Source of the DNA: Phlebotomus papatasi
Taxonomy: Eukaryota; Arthropoda; Insecta; Diptera; Psychodidae
Assembly: GCF_024763615.1 (NCBI RefSeq)
Contig: NC_077223.1
Coordinates: 111,414,627 to 111,478,626, forward strand
DNA length: 64,000 nucleotides
Reading direction: 5' to 3'
Under the pieces are notes generated by a model. That model was not told the DNA's origin. It ran no database searches and saw nothing but the letters and a program-made list of their open reading frames with translations. The position numbers were made by a program, and so were the translations under genes. Position 1 is the stretch's first letter. The number at the start of each line of letters is the position of its first letter. Shown here one piece after another: positions 24,896 through 37,601 of this stretch.

Positions 24896-27800
24896 TACAG
24901 AGAACAAATAGAAAAATTGATGTTACTTTTGAATCAAAATGAGATTTGCAAACAGAACTTTTTTACAGAAACGCGCTATGGGAGAAAATTGGGGAATTCC
25001 CAGAATATGCCGTGCAGAAGTGACTTCAACCCATTAAATCTTCCATCAGACACTGCCTCAATCTCATTATTCTTAGACTTGATGAACACCGACTTAGGAT
25101 TAATCATCAAAATGACGAAATCCGGAGTCTGAACCTCGGTCAAAGTACTGTATGCTATTCTTATTTCACAAATTACATCTTTTAATACTGTGTCTAATTC
25201 TTCTCTGAAAGCTTCGTTACTTCAAAATTTGACCAAGAACTTGACTTCCTGCTATAAAGCTTATGCAAATACAACAGCGCTCAACATCAATCACGGATTG
25301 ATCAAAGAAGTGACGCAATGTTTGATGCCAAAATCTGACGGCAACCACGTGCTCCGCAACTATTTTTTGCGCACTTTTCATTCATGCTTTTCTAAGTTGT
25401 AACAAGAAGTCCGGATTCAATGAAACCTTCAATTAATTGGTCAGCAAAAAAAAATGCGGTATTGTCGCGCAAATGACGAGATTATCATTTTTTTATTTGT
25501 TTGTTTAAAAATTACAAAAAAAAAAACTTGTTGAAATTTTCGATTAAAGCCATGTAGCAAAAGGAACTTTTTGTCCAATCACCTGGGTAATGTAAATATT
25601 GGATTAAACGTGATCTTTCTGACAAAGAGTAACCTCTGAGTGTTATTCAAAATATTCCCAGGGGAAAAATAATTCTAACAAGTTTAATACAGTGATCTTT
25701 TTCGAGAGTTTGAGAGAATCAATTAAATTTGATAAATTGGTCAATTAGTTTTTAAATGATATTTGGTTGGGATCTTGTGATTTGCGTTTATTAATATTAA
25801 TATCCTGATGGTTAATGATATACGATATATTTAACCAGTCGATTTGAAAATGATAGACACAAAGTTGAGTGATTTTTTCGTTGTTTATTCTTTTTAAAAT
25901 TATGTTTAATCAAAATTGAATACAATTTTATGAACTGCATGTCGAATCCTACACCTTTTGTGTCTTAATTGTATCAAAGTATCATACAGTGCATCTGTAA
26001 ATTTCTGATTCAAAAAAAAAAAACATAGTTTCAGAATCAGACATATCTATACGTGTACGTGTACTTAAAGGCCTTCCAAAAGAATAGTTGAAAAAGTAGT
26101 AATAGTAATATAGAAAAGAATAGAAAAGTGTTTTTTTTTAAGTATGATTTCAAAATAAAGCAAGTAAAATATTTTATGCAGTATAATAATTTAAATGTTT
26201 TTTTCGATTCAATTATTTTACGGAGACACTTAAAACGTATACTTTGGACGAGAAAACCATTAAGAATAAATTTTAGATAATCTTGGTTAATAATTTAAAC
26301 TTTAGATATTGCACAACAATAACTTATTTGATTTATCAATTTGATAATTCTCATAAGTGCCTTCTAGAAAAAAATAAACCATTTTCCAACAAATTAAAAG
26401 TATTTAATAACTATGTAATTTTGAGATAATTTCATAGCAAATCCTCAATCTAAGACTCTCAAATACAGCAATTTATATCAATTATACTTTTCTGTCAATT
26501 TTGGATGGAACCTCTCAACAAGTTATATTTTCATTGAAAACCATCCTATATTTACTTATACACACCAACAATGTGTTAATTTACAATGATTCTCTCCAAT
26601 ATTCTGCATACTATTCTCAGAAGTCCGTTCATTAAATTAGATTAACATCCGGGGAAATTTTTAAACCGTAAGATTCATAAGTTACATATTTTTTAATTCA
26701 ACAAAATCAAGTTCATTGAATTGGTTCCGCCACAAATCGATTAAAAAGAGTTCATTCAGAAATCTCTGCTCAATTGCGTCACTCTCGTGTGATTTTTTTT
26801 TAACAAAATCAAACTGCGAAAACCTATTCCTTCTCAGACATGGGAAATTTTTAGCAGAGGAAGTGACCAAAAATGACTACATGAGGCATTTTTCTCCTCA
26901 TTTGGTCCATGCCTAATAGTAATTTTTGTTCTTTGACGATCACGATTGTCAAACAAGTGCCTCCAAACTTTATTATATTTCAGGTGAAATTTACTTAACA
27001 TTTTGCACATTGACATCATTCGCATTTTGCATGTTGATTTTAGCTGGCTTAACCAATCGTAATGGGAAAATCCGATTAAATCCAATTACATTAGAAAAAA
27101 ACACCATTCTTGCATGGGTTCTCTAAATAGAACAACTCTGCTGAGAAATTGGGTCAAAATTCTTTTATCTCTTGTGATGTAACATCAAAAGCATTGTATA
27201 TGGCAAAGCAACTCAAAAAATAGTGATAAACACGGATAAGCTTATGATAGCTAAGATTCTTTACCAAGGAACCTGGGTCCAATTGCACCAGATGAGATTT
27301 CACCTTAAACCACAGAAGCTGAGATTGTAGTAAAGAATCTTAAAGCTAAAATGTGAACGAACAATAAGAATAAGAGAAGTGCGAATTGAGTAATTTTTCA
27401 CTTTTGCTTGAAGAAGTACCTCTTCGTCAAATGGCGTAATCTTTAAGAGTAAATTGACCTATGATTAGCAAAAGAATTTCACAATATTTATTCATTGATT
27501 TACAAGCAGCGCAAGGGATTACCTATAAAGAAAATCAATGGCGCTTTCACTTGCACAGGAAGCCCTTTAGGTTTACCGGTCAAATGACATCATTTTGAGC
27601 GTCGCTCCTGAGTTTGACTAACACCTTAGTTATTCCACTGCAAGTCACACACACCTTTTATCATTACAGCTATGCTAAACAGTGAGCAAACAATGACGAC
27701 AAATTATCACGCTAATGCAGATGAACAAAGAATAACGCTTGATAAGAATCTCGGAAGATTTTAAGCAAATAGCCAGAGGGGTTTCCCGGTGTTTTGGGAT

Positions 27801-30800
27801 GTCAGAAGTATATTTCTGGAGTTTCAGATCATTAAAAAATTTACGGGAATTTTTCGAGGAAACAATAATTATTATGCACAAACTCAAGGAATTAAAGTAG
27901 AAACTTCAGTTCGCACTTTTATGATGGGCCAAGAGCCAAGATAGCGAGAAATTAATGATAACCAATCTTTTTACATCTTGTGTTAGATCCGTCAGGGATC
28001 AGTAAAAGAGGATTCTCATATGCTAACACTTGGTACGCCCTTAGGAGAAATCGGCGTCGTTCTGGGAGACATCTATGACGTCAATTTAAATGCCAACGAA
28101 GGGTTTAACCGTTGGGAAGAATCTCGTGCTAATATTGTATCAAAAGTAGAAAACTATTAGTTGCGATTTCATATGCGATTTTTCACAAGACAACAATTTT
28201 TCGCTTATAGGTTATAATTCTTGCGAGGACCAGAATTGCAACCATAAGACGGAATATTTCACTTTGAAATTAAGTTTTTAGTAAGACATTCGAGTTCTAC
28301 CCTGACTTATCTGTGAGTGATCTCTAAAAGATCCACTCTGTTACGCCCGAGGATGATCTTATGGAGGATAATCTTCTTATCTGATTCCCGGTAATTGAAG
28401 AACAACGAAGTAGAAATGCATTAGTGAAGTAAATAAAAGTCTGCAACAGGAATTCTGGTATTTTTCCTAGACCTAGAAGAGCAAATCTTGCCGTCCCTTC
28501 GGTCATTGGTCAATTGAGGGTAGTTGCGTGGAGTTAGAAGTTTTTGCCCTGCACATATAAAATAAACCCCTAATGAATTCAGCTTTTGTCACTCTTGACC
28601 CGGATGAATTGGAAACCTCAATAAAAAGCTCAGCATTCCAAAAACATCTATGCTAATAAATACACTGACGACAGAGACAAATCAATTTAAAGATTAGATC
28701 CAATTTTGGAATAATAAATTCCAATTTCAATTGGAGTTTTTTCTGCACGTTGAGTCAACTGCCACCACCAGCCATCCAAAAAAAAATACACACCTCTAAT
28801 TGGACCGTAATATTGTATATTTTTAATATTCACCTAAATTGAATTTCTACAAGAGCGTCAAATCAGAAAAAAGTATCTAAATGTAAACATTCCACAATAC
28901 AATCGTCACAAGAGATTTTTCTCAACAAAAAAGAGCCGGCAATTGCTGACAATTCTGTGAATTCATTGATGTGGGACGAAAAGTGGAGATTAAGCATGAG
29001 GTATCAATTGGAAAAATAGCTTGGGAATAAATAAAGACCATTTTCTTATTGCTCTCAATGTTCTAATTTTGTGGATCAAAAAGATATCTCACGCAACAGA
29101 GAGCATTTTATTATACAAAATTAAAATTACGTCGCTCCTCTTTTGCGATGGATCATTCATAGTTTTAACTCTCTTCCAATGAGACAAAAAGACAGAAAAC
29201 CACGAGATCATCACTTACAAACATCCTGCTGCCCATAAAAAAATGTATGAGACAAATGAATAGCACCCACGAGAGGAAAGTCTAAGACTTACCTCCAAAA
29301 TTGCCTGCAGTGATCCATGTCACAAATAATTTCGCACATTTTGGGCATTTTTCACACTCTCCGCAAAAAAAAACGCGTAAATCATATTTTCACCCAAAAA
29401 TTGATCGCAAATTATCCGATTTAAATATTTGTCTTAACCACAAAAAAAAAACCACAAAAACCAATCAATGAGAATCTTCCAAACTACTCCCCAAAAATCA
29501 AATTGTTCAAAGAAGATAAAATGCCGGAACGAATGGTCATTAAATACCTCCAATTAACATTACTACATAAATACCTAAAAAATGTTTGTAAAGACGAAAC
29601 AATAAAATTTTATATTATTTGTGCAATAGTGCGTCAGTGGAACATCTTTAACTTCGTAAGATCAGTCGCACTTTCTTATCGGAATCCTCAAATTTTCGTC
29701 AATTTTCAGGGTTTATTTGCAATTTGATTGTCACACCTGTGAACTGATTTTGATATCACTTATGAGTCTCATTGAAAAGGAATAAAAATTTTAGTGAAGA
29801 AAATCACATACATATATCATCACTTTTACGGTCTTATTGCTCGATGTCGTGATCAAGAGGTTTCTTAAAAGAATTCCAGATGATTTTATAATTAATATGT
29901 ACTCTACAAATTATTCAAAAATTGAATTAGAAAAATATGTTTTCTAAGACTTTTAATTTTATTCTATTATACTGAACTACAATGACTACAGAGCATTTTT
30001 TTTTTATAAAATAATGCTTTTTGAAAAGAAATTTCTCTTAACACTATAACCAAAAATATGATTCTTTTTAAAAAGGAAATTTTTGACGAAAATTGCTTCC
30101 AATGTTTAGAAACCATAAGGGGCAATATTTTCTTAATGATAAAATAATTTAAGTTTTTTTATCTTTTTGATTATAATCTGAAGGCAGGACACAAATGTCC
30201 CTTCCGGGAGCGTCAGTGGAATTGGATTCAACATAGAATGAAAATACTCAGTTTTCTAAAACTTTCGGTTGGACGCCTTCCTCTTTGGCGACTGAAACAA
30301 TTTGTTATCAGAATTTCGTTAAAAATATAAATGGTACACCAATTAGTTAGGCAGAGAAGAAAGTTGATACCATGTGTCCTTATCACAAGAGAGTCAAAAA
30401 AGTACCCAAAGAACTACTTTTTTTGATCACAAAAACTTATCTTTCTACTTATTATATATGCAGCTTTTTGCAAATAATAGGAATTTGAAAACATTTCAAT
30501 TAAGTTAAACTAATGTTTTCACAACCTAATTTCTACACTATGTAAAATTTTGTTGAATTATATTTCAGTGTTTAATTTACTGGTTCTGATTAACCTATTA
30601 GAAAGTTATGACTAAGTGATAACCCTAAAATTAAATAAAATCTCGTGGCAATACCAATTTAGGCAATTTATTAGATTCATTGTGAGAAATTTTGTCAGGT
30701 GTGTTCTTTCAGCTATTAACACCTTTGCTAAAAATATTGATTATCAAACAATTTTCCACTCAATATGTCTTCGAATATTACAGATTTACACATTTCTAGG

Positions 30801-31760
30801 ATGTTATCATTCAAATGAACGCAATGCGATAATTGCAAGTGTAAATTTCTTCTATTATTCCATGGATCATTATAGAAATTTCAGTTGCTACAAAACTACA
30901 GAATATTTGTGGATGTCCGAGATTATCCGGATAAATAAAGCCTCAAAAGGTTTAGGCTCTGCACATGTCGCCTTTTAAGGGGTTGCCAGCCACCCTACAA
31001 CGTTTATGAACGAGCACGTTTTACTCGAAAAAATTCCACACCTTTCATTGTAGAAATGTGGGCGGTTTATTTTTGTCGTGTAAGAATGTTTGTATCCCTT
31101 TGACATTCTTTTATTTTTATGCTATGTCATTTATGCATAAAAACTATTGAGCTTGGAGACTTAATTCAAACATTCTAAAGCAATAATTTCAAAATTAAAA
31201 AAATGCATTATCATTTTGAGGAATTACATGAAAAATAGAAAACTCTACTGTACTTCTTCCTCTATCATTTTACAACAATAAAAACTCACGAAGTATCATC
31301 ATATAAATATTTAAACTTCACCAAACCGACCAAGACTTTTTTGCACTGTAAATCTAACCACGTATTGGTGTGTTAATTCTACACATACTAATATGCCAAT
31401 TTACTATTCCCACACATAACATATAAAAGACTCGAAATTCACTTAATACACTTCAGTGTAAGAAATGCTTTCGTCGCGAAATAACTCGAGCTTTTTTATG
31501 AGAGAGTGCTTTTGTGAATTATAAGACTTTAGAAGTTTCTCCACAGAATCTTGGATAATATTAAACTTAATGTGAATAGTGATAGTAGATATCGTGACAC
31601 AATTGTGTAATATAGAGGGAAGTGAAAAGACAATTAGCATCTTATTCTACGAGACGATATTATCCAATTAACAGACTCAAGATAAAAGTATTTCGCAATA
31701 TTTCTTAGCATCTCTCAGCAATTTTTCAAATAAAATTATTTCGTGAAAGATATTAGCAGG
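24896..31760. other. 6.9-kb spacer between the two decarboxylase genes
   Basis: Mostly AT-rich DNA, with a less AT-rich stretch at about 27200-29350. Within that stretch are two weak coding-like signals, a 57-codon plus-strand frame at 27987-28160 and a minus-strand ATG with a strong splice donor at 29348-29293. A 120-codon frame at 30616-30978 opens with GTG and looks like chance in AT-rich DNA. No domain is recognisable. Enhancers or leader exons of the Tdc1-like gene may lie here. Confidence 0.4.
29293..29348 (-). other. Possible first coding exon of an unknown minus-strand gene
   Basis: The minus strand reads an ATG opening MPKMCEIICDMDHCRQFW and after 56 bp meets an ideal donor, GGAG|GTAAGT. 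A Cys-x3-Cys-x4-His-Cys spacing is visible. I could not find a matching acceptor and downstream exon at lower coordinates, so this may equally be a leader exon or a chance match. Confidence 0.22.
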
Positions 31761-34700
31761 ATGGATACAAAAGATTTCAATAAGTATGGCAAAGAGATGA
31801 TCGACTACATCTGCAATTATATGGAAAACATTGAAACGCGAGATGTTGCACCAAAAGTTGACCCTGGATATCTCAAAGAATTAGTTCCATGTAAGTGCTA
31901 AAAGAAATTCTCACAACTTTTAAACACAAGAAAAGGAGATAATCAAGATTTTAAAATGAAATTGTGATACTGTGAAACGTTTTTCCTGCAATGTGTTTAC
32001 ATAAAAACCCCGTGAGGTGTTTTGGAAAACATGTCTGAGCCGACGTATCTATACAAAAATATCTCAAGAAAATGTGATTGGTTAATTAGGAAAATCACGT
32101 AAACTCCCCCAATCACCTAAAGTTAAAATGTTTAGTTGTAAATTGAGTGTGAAGTTCAATTTGGCGATGAGCTAAAAAATTGAGAAAGAGTGCTGAAAGG
32201 AGTTCGGTTTAAAATAATAAATACATTTTTCACCACTCACGAGTGGTTTAAGAAAAAAAATCAGAGAATATATTTAGGAATGAGATTTAAGAACAGGATC
32301 TTAATCAACATGTGAAAATCAATCAAATTCTTGTTATATTGCTACTTAGTGAATAAACATTTCAGTTTATCATGATTATTGGCTGAGTACAATTAATTAT
32401 TACGTAAGAATCCTACGTAAAAAAATAAATGAATAAGTCTTATTAACACTGCGACGACGATCCCAAAATGAAGTTATAGAACTTAGTACTATAGAAATTA
32501 GCAAATACACCTTTTATAACTTAGGAAAAAATCAAGAACTCAAAATTTCCATCCCATTCTTTTTCAAACGCAGTGAATACATATTTTTCACTGTTTTACA
32601 CTCAAATCCAAATTGAATTTATCAAAAAAAAAATCAAATTTGAGCAATAAGTCAGTTCAGAACGTTCCCAGTAGTGAAATTTTAGTAAAATTCTGAAAAA
32701 CCGAAATTAAAAAGTATATTCCATCTTTCTACAACTACATTGGATACTTATTATAAATGTTTAATGTTTTAAAAATTTTATGAAGTTTTTGGTTCTTCAA
32801 AAAATATCATCATTAAAAATCATGTTGCATCTGTTCAAATTTTCAAAATGTTGAAAAGGAAATTATAATTTTTTAATCACATAAACTTTAATTTAAACAG
32901 CCGAAGCTCCACAAAAAGGAGAAGACTTCAAAACCATCCTGGGCGATATTGAGAGCAAAATAATGCCAGGTGTTGTTCATTGGAATCATCCGTATTTCTT
33001 TGCCTACTTTCCCTCCGGAAATTCTTACCCTTCTATCTTGGGTGATGTCCTCAGTAGTGCTATTGGATCAATTGGATTTTCATGGGTAAACCACAAATAA
33101 AGAACAAATCGGTAAGTTCAAAATCTAAAATCTTTTCTGATCTTTACAGGCTTCCTGCCCAGCTTCAACAGAACTTGAAACTATAGTCCTAGACTGGTAT
33201 GCCAAAGCCTTAGATTTGCCTGATTTCTTTGTCAGCGATAGTCCAGGGAGTAAAGGTGGAGGAGCTATTCAGGGATCAGCATCCGAATGTGCTTTGGTCT
33301 GTATGATTTCAGCTCGAGCAAGAGCCATCAAAGAACTCAAGGGAAACAACTACGAGATCCATGACAGCGTCTACTTGCCCCAGTTAGTAGCCTATGCTTC
33401 CCGAGAAGCTCACAGTTCCATCGAGAAAGCTGCCAAAATGGCCATCATTAAACTACGTATTCTTGACACAGACTCTAGGGGTTCATTCCGAGGAGAAACC
33501 CTTCGAGCTGCCATTGAAAAGGACGTTAAGGACGGACTGACTCCATTTTTTGTTGTTGCAACAGTGGGAACAACGGGGGCTTGTGCTTTTGACAATCTTA
33601 AAGAGATTGGTAAAGTCTGCCAAAACTACTCTAACATCTGGTTCCATGTTGATGGAGCTTATGCAGGGAATTCGTTCATTTTGCCAGAGATGAGACAATT
33701 TAAGGAAGGGATGGAATACGCAGATTCTTTCAACACCAATCCTAACAAACTCCTCCTGACAAACTTCGACGCATCAGCACTTTGGGTGCGAGATGTCATG
33801 GCACTTAAAACTGCCCTCACCGTCAATCCACTATATCTTCAGCATGAACATGCCAGTGCAATCGACTACCGACACTACGGTATCCCATTAAGTAGACGCT
33901 TCCGTTCCCTCAAACTCTGGTTCGTGTTCCGATCATACGGCATTACCGGACTTCAACAGTACATTCGGAATCACATAGCCCTGGCAAAACGCTTCGAACA
34001 ACTTGTACGTTCAGATGAGCGTTTTGAAGTTAGGAACGATGTGCATTTAGGCTTGGTTTGTTTCCGCTTGAGACAATCGGACGCAACTAACAGAGACCTC
34101 TTAGCAAGGATAAACCATTCGGGGAAGTTCCACATGACTCCAGCTATGGTTAGGGGAAAGTACGCTATTCGCTTCTGCGTGACATACGAACACGCCAAGG
34201 AAGAACACATAGGTAAATCAATAGCTTAAGATCTATTGCCATAATTCTAACTGAGACTGAGGATTTAATCCCATTCAAAAATGTTTTATAAATTAGTAAA
34301 CATTAGTTTGTCCTATAAAACGAAGCTGTATAAATTTAAAGCTTAAAATCTGCTGAAAAGAGAAACTAAACAACAATTTTCTTAGAGTTGTATGGTATTT
34401 TCACTGAAATATTAGAACTTTTACTAAATTCTACTTCTTCTTTTTCATTCTCTGACCAATAAATTAAAAAAAATAATAACCGCAATTTCTCTTTCCGACT
34501 TCGTAATGAGTATGACTAGATATTAAAATTACACGTTACCTGTATCATTTTTCACGAAAGTTAGAAAGAATATTTAGTATGCGCTCAAATGATCAAAAGA
34601 ATAACTTGAATGCCGCAGATAAGGCCTAATAAAAAACGGACTAAATAAAGTTGTATTAGATGAATCGTTACTTTTGTCAAATTTTAACCTTACGTTGAAA

Positions 34701-35390
34701 ATTTTTCACTGGAATTCTCGAAAAATTCTCCGAATAGCACAATGCATTATGAATCAACTTGCTTTTGAGAATTCTGGCTATTCATTCTATTTTCGAGTGT
34801 ATTGACAAAGCCACCAATTCACAGATCACAGGTCAAACAACCATTCTAAAATTTAACACTGCCACTCTATCTTTCATAGAGATCACACCTCTGTTTATTC
34901 TCAGTCTCTCGCAAAGACATACTTTTGAACAGCCAAATATTTATCCCGAAGATAAACCAATGGTAATTTGTATTTTTTGTGTTGTTTGCAAATTCACAGA
35001 TTATGCATGGCAGGAGATTAAAGCATTTGCCGAGGAATTCTGTGAAGCTGAGCATATTGAGAAGCCAGCACCAATTGCCGCCAAGAAGCCTCACAAAAAA
35101 CTCACGAGGAAGGCATCGGCCAGGTTCTCCTTTACTCGCAGTGTTTCCAGGGAAATATACGAAAGGCAATCGAGCATGTAAGTCCTAAGCTTAAACAAGA
35201 ACGATTTTCTGACTTCAAATTTTTCTAACATAAAAATTCTACAATTTTCAGATCCAACCTTCCGGATGGTTGTACGCCTATCATTGTCCTGGAGACGGAC
35301 GACATTCTCAAGAGTTTGCAAAAGGCTACAAGGAAGAATTTAGAGACGAAATACACAGAAACAGATAGTACGGATGAAGTTAGTAATTGA
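31761..35390 (+). CDS. Tdc1: Tyrosine decarboxylase, Tdc1-like, 5 coding exons
   Basis: Coding exons: 31761-31890, 32901-33085, 33150-34212, 35000-35177 and 35252-35390, giving 564 residues. It is the same PLP enzyme class as the gene at 20281-24577 and would make tyramine from tyrosine. Key residues align one for one: His193 in SREAHSSIEKA, Asp273 in WFHVDGAYAG and Lys305 in NPNKLLLTNF. The motif NFDASALWVRDV differs from SFDCSALWVRDR in the neighbour, which fits the two insect Tdc subtypes as I recall them. The tail is short and basic (KKPHKKLTRKASARFSFTRS), with RKAS and RSVS as possible kinase sites, and ends in an acidic stretch. One 1063-bp exon covers what five exons encode in the neighbour, and the 64-bp intron at 33086-33149 is absent there. 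First coding exons are both exactly 130 bp. The start at 31761 fits the family N terminus (MDTKDFNKYGKEMIDYICNY). Confidence 0.92.
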
Positions 35391-35808
35391 ACAGCAATTT
35401 GCATCAAAATTACTTTTTACATTTTTTTCCTCTTTTTTTCTCTCTCCCCACCCGATCCTTTTTTTCCGCAAAAAAAGGACAAACGAATTATTAGGTTAAA
35501 AGAGTGAAATGCTGGCTATGTTCACGACATTTTCCATTCTGTAAAATCTTCCCACTTGAAAGAAAAACTATTTATTTATCATGACCGTTCATCGTTCCTC
35601 TATAAGACCTATTTTTTATGATTTATTTTTTTATAATCTAATTTTTTTTACACAAAACTGTATTTGTAATTTATTTTTGTTTTGTGCTCATGATGACTCT
35701 AAAATTGTTGTATATATAGTGAGTATATAATGCAAAAGGATGCTTATGTATGACAGCGTAAATTTGTATCAGATGATAAATGAAAGATTGTATTTCTTTA
35801 TTATATTC

Positions 35809-35814
35809 AATAAA
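35809..35814 (+). terminator. Poly(A) signal for the Tdc1-like gene
   Basis: AATAAA about 420 bp after the stop, following a T-rich 3' UTR and preceding an A-rich stretch. Confidence 0.55.
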
Positions 35815-36156
35815 ATATCAGTATTTCCAATTAAAAAAAAAAGTGTTTTTTAATCTAAAAATGTAGAGATCGTGGTTTAATTCCGATAAATAAAAGATAA
35901 CGAGCCTTATTCTCCTATTTGCCAAATAAAATTAAGTTTTGCAGTCAGTATTTCATGTTCAATAAAAAAAATGTTTATAAGTAAAATAATCATTGGTTAG
36001 TAAAAACGTTGAAATGGTCAGTAAAATTTAGTTTCAGTCAGCAAAGATTTGTCAGTAAAAAAAAACAAAAGAAATAGTCAGTTAAAAGACCCTTTTTATT
36101 AAGTAAAAACTTAATCTTCGAAAAAAAATTCCACTCAATACAGTTAAGATAATTAA

Positions 36157-36801
36157 CCCTCTAACAGGTAATGGCCTCTACACACTAGAGAAATTTATGT
36201 CCATATTGAAGCAAATTCCCTACGCTTGTGTAGGAAAAGCAGTTCAATATGGACATAAATTTCTCTAGTGTGTAGAGGCCATAAGACCGCCTCCAGGCGG
36301 TCTTCACAAAAATCACATTTACAGCGACAATAAAGATTTTATTTACTTAAAAGTGCTATAGTATAGTGTTCTCGGTAATAGTCTTATAAACATCTCTTGA
36401 AAGTTTGAACTCATTTTGACTCTTCGTTTTGTTGCTATTCCCAGTTTTGTGTGACAGGTCAGAAAAAAAGCAACAAAAAATATTTGTGCAAAAAAACTCA
36501 TTTCCAATTTCCATAAAAATACCGATTTAAAGTTATCTGACTAAAATAAATTTATTTTTTACTGAAAGATATGTCATTCTACTTTGTATATTTTGTTTAA
36601 AAAATTTGAAAAAAACTAAAAATGTGAATTTTAGAAGCAAAAAGAGTTTCAAAAAAAATTTATATTTTCTCATCTAGCGCCTAAACTAAAAGAGATAACG
36701 AAGAATGGATGGTTTTTTCGACTCTATTGGATCATAATTATCCTAGAAAACATTGTTTTAGAACTTTTTTTTTGCATATTAAAGAAAACACCGTTAGAGG
36801 G
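36157..36801. mobile_element. piggyBac-like non-autonomous element (TTAA target)
   Basis: The left end CCCTCTAACAGG is the inverted partner of the right end ACCGTTAGAGGG. TTAA precedes the left end (36153-36156). On the right, TTA is followed by a nested MITE and then by TTAA at 36950-36953; removing the nested element leaves TTAA next to the right end. CCCT-type termini with TTAA duplications are the hallmark of piggyBac. A second MITE sits 15 bp inside the left end. A related, truncated copy lies at 59068-59560. It has no coding capacity. Confidence 0.75.
36172..36281. mobile_element. Palindromic MITE family A, best copy
   Basis: A 110-bp near-perfect palindrome starting TGGCCTCTACACACTAGAGA and ending with its complement, GTGTGTAGAGGCCA, around a small centre. 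TAA flanks both sides (36169-36171 and 36282-36284), a TWA target duplication like those of PIF/Harbinger. It is inserted in the piggyBac-like element, so it is younger than that element. Confidence 0.85.
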
Positions 36802-36804
36802 TTA

Positions 36805-36949
36805 TGCCCAGAGCACAATAACCTTTGTTTTGTAAACATGTTTTTGATATTTCAGTAAGAGTGAATGAGATCTGATTCTAGTCATCTCGCTCACTCTCAT
36901 AGGAAATTTGAAAACATGTTTACAAACAAAAGTTATTGTGCGTTGGGCA
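36805..36949. mobile_element. Palindromic MITE family B
   Basis: A 145-bp element with termini TGCCCAGAGCACAATAAC and GTTATTGTGCGTTGGGCA and internal AAACATGTTT repeats, flanked by TTA at 36802-36804 and 36950-36952. It has landed exactly in the right TTAA of the piggyBac-like element. Other copies are at 61264-61409 and, degraded, at about 61100-61237 and 61413-61470. Confidence 0.85.
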
Positions 36950-36953
36950 TTAA

Positions 36954-37470
36954 GCATCAAGTGATAGCATAGAAAACAAAATTTGAAATGAAAAAAAAAC
37001 ATGAAAGGAAAACAATCAGGCCAAATAAATTATTAAAATGGGATGTTTTATAATTAATATATTCGCAATAAATCTTCAAACTGTCTAATCTAAATTGTAA
37101 AAATTCATCTTGCAAGGACAATGAGACATGTTCAAAAATATATAAGATGTTCCAGTTGTACTTGTACTTAACATTTAGCAATCGACTGTTAATTTGTTTT
37201 TAGCGGAAACACGAGGATTCCCCTCCCACTCATTTTTCTAGGTTATGTCAAAGAAATTCCCTCGAAAACCCATCATTTTATAGTGAAGAAAATAATAAAC
37301 ACAAATTCCCACATTTCATTTATAGTAATAAATATTTATTCTTTCGTATTATAATGAAATATATATTAAAACTTACCTAATTTTCTTGAAAAACTATGAA
37401 AATTCACACTGAAACACAAATCCTGACGCACTGTTTGTGTAGTACTAGACCAACTAGAGGGCTCTGCTGC
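36954..37470. other. Upstream flank of PPIH, nothing recognised
   Basis: AT-rich DNA between the nested transposon block and the PPIH promoter. No exon, repeat family or domain is evident. Confidence 0.4.
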
Positions 37471-37490
37471 TCGATATATCGAATATCGCC
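37471..37490 (+). promoter_or_regulatory. CGATA-rich palindromic motif in the PPIH promoter
   Basis: TCGATATATCGA, a 12-bp palindrome, is followed by ATATCG about 120 bp upstream of the PPIH start codon. Clustered CGATA/TATCG motifs resemble the BEAF-32/DREF sites found in insect housekeeping promoters. The resemblance is by consensus only. Confidence 0.35.
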
Positions 37491-37601
37491 GCGATTATTT
37501 TCCCAAAATGTAAACAAAAACAAATGTTGATGGTGAGACTTTTGTATTCTTCGATTCCTATATAATTTTAGAAGTGAAAAACTCCATAAAAAGTTTATAA
37601 G

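Noticed and set aside
30616..30978. 120-codon open frame on the plus strand
   Set aside because: It starts with GTG, is dominated by residues from AT-rich codons and has no recognisable motif.
20281..35390. The decarboxylases as DOPA decarboxylase or 3,4-dihydroxyphenylacetaldehyde synthase
   Set aside because: His193 is kept in both, which argues against the aldehyde synthases (Asn there). HVDGAYGG/HVDGAYAG and the tails fit tyrosine decarboxylases better than DDC.
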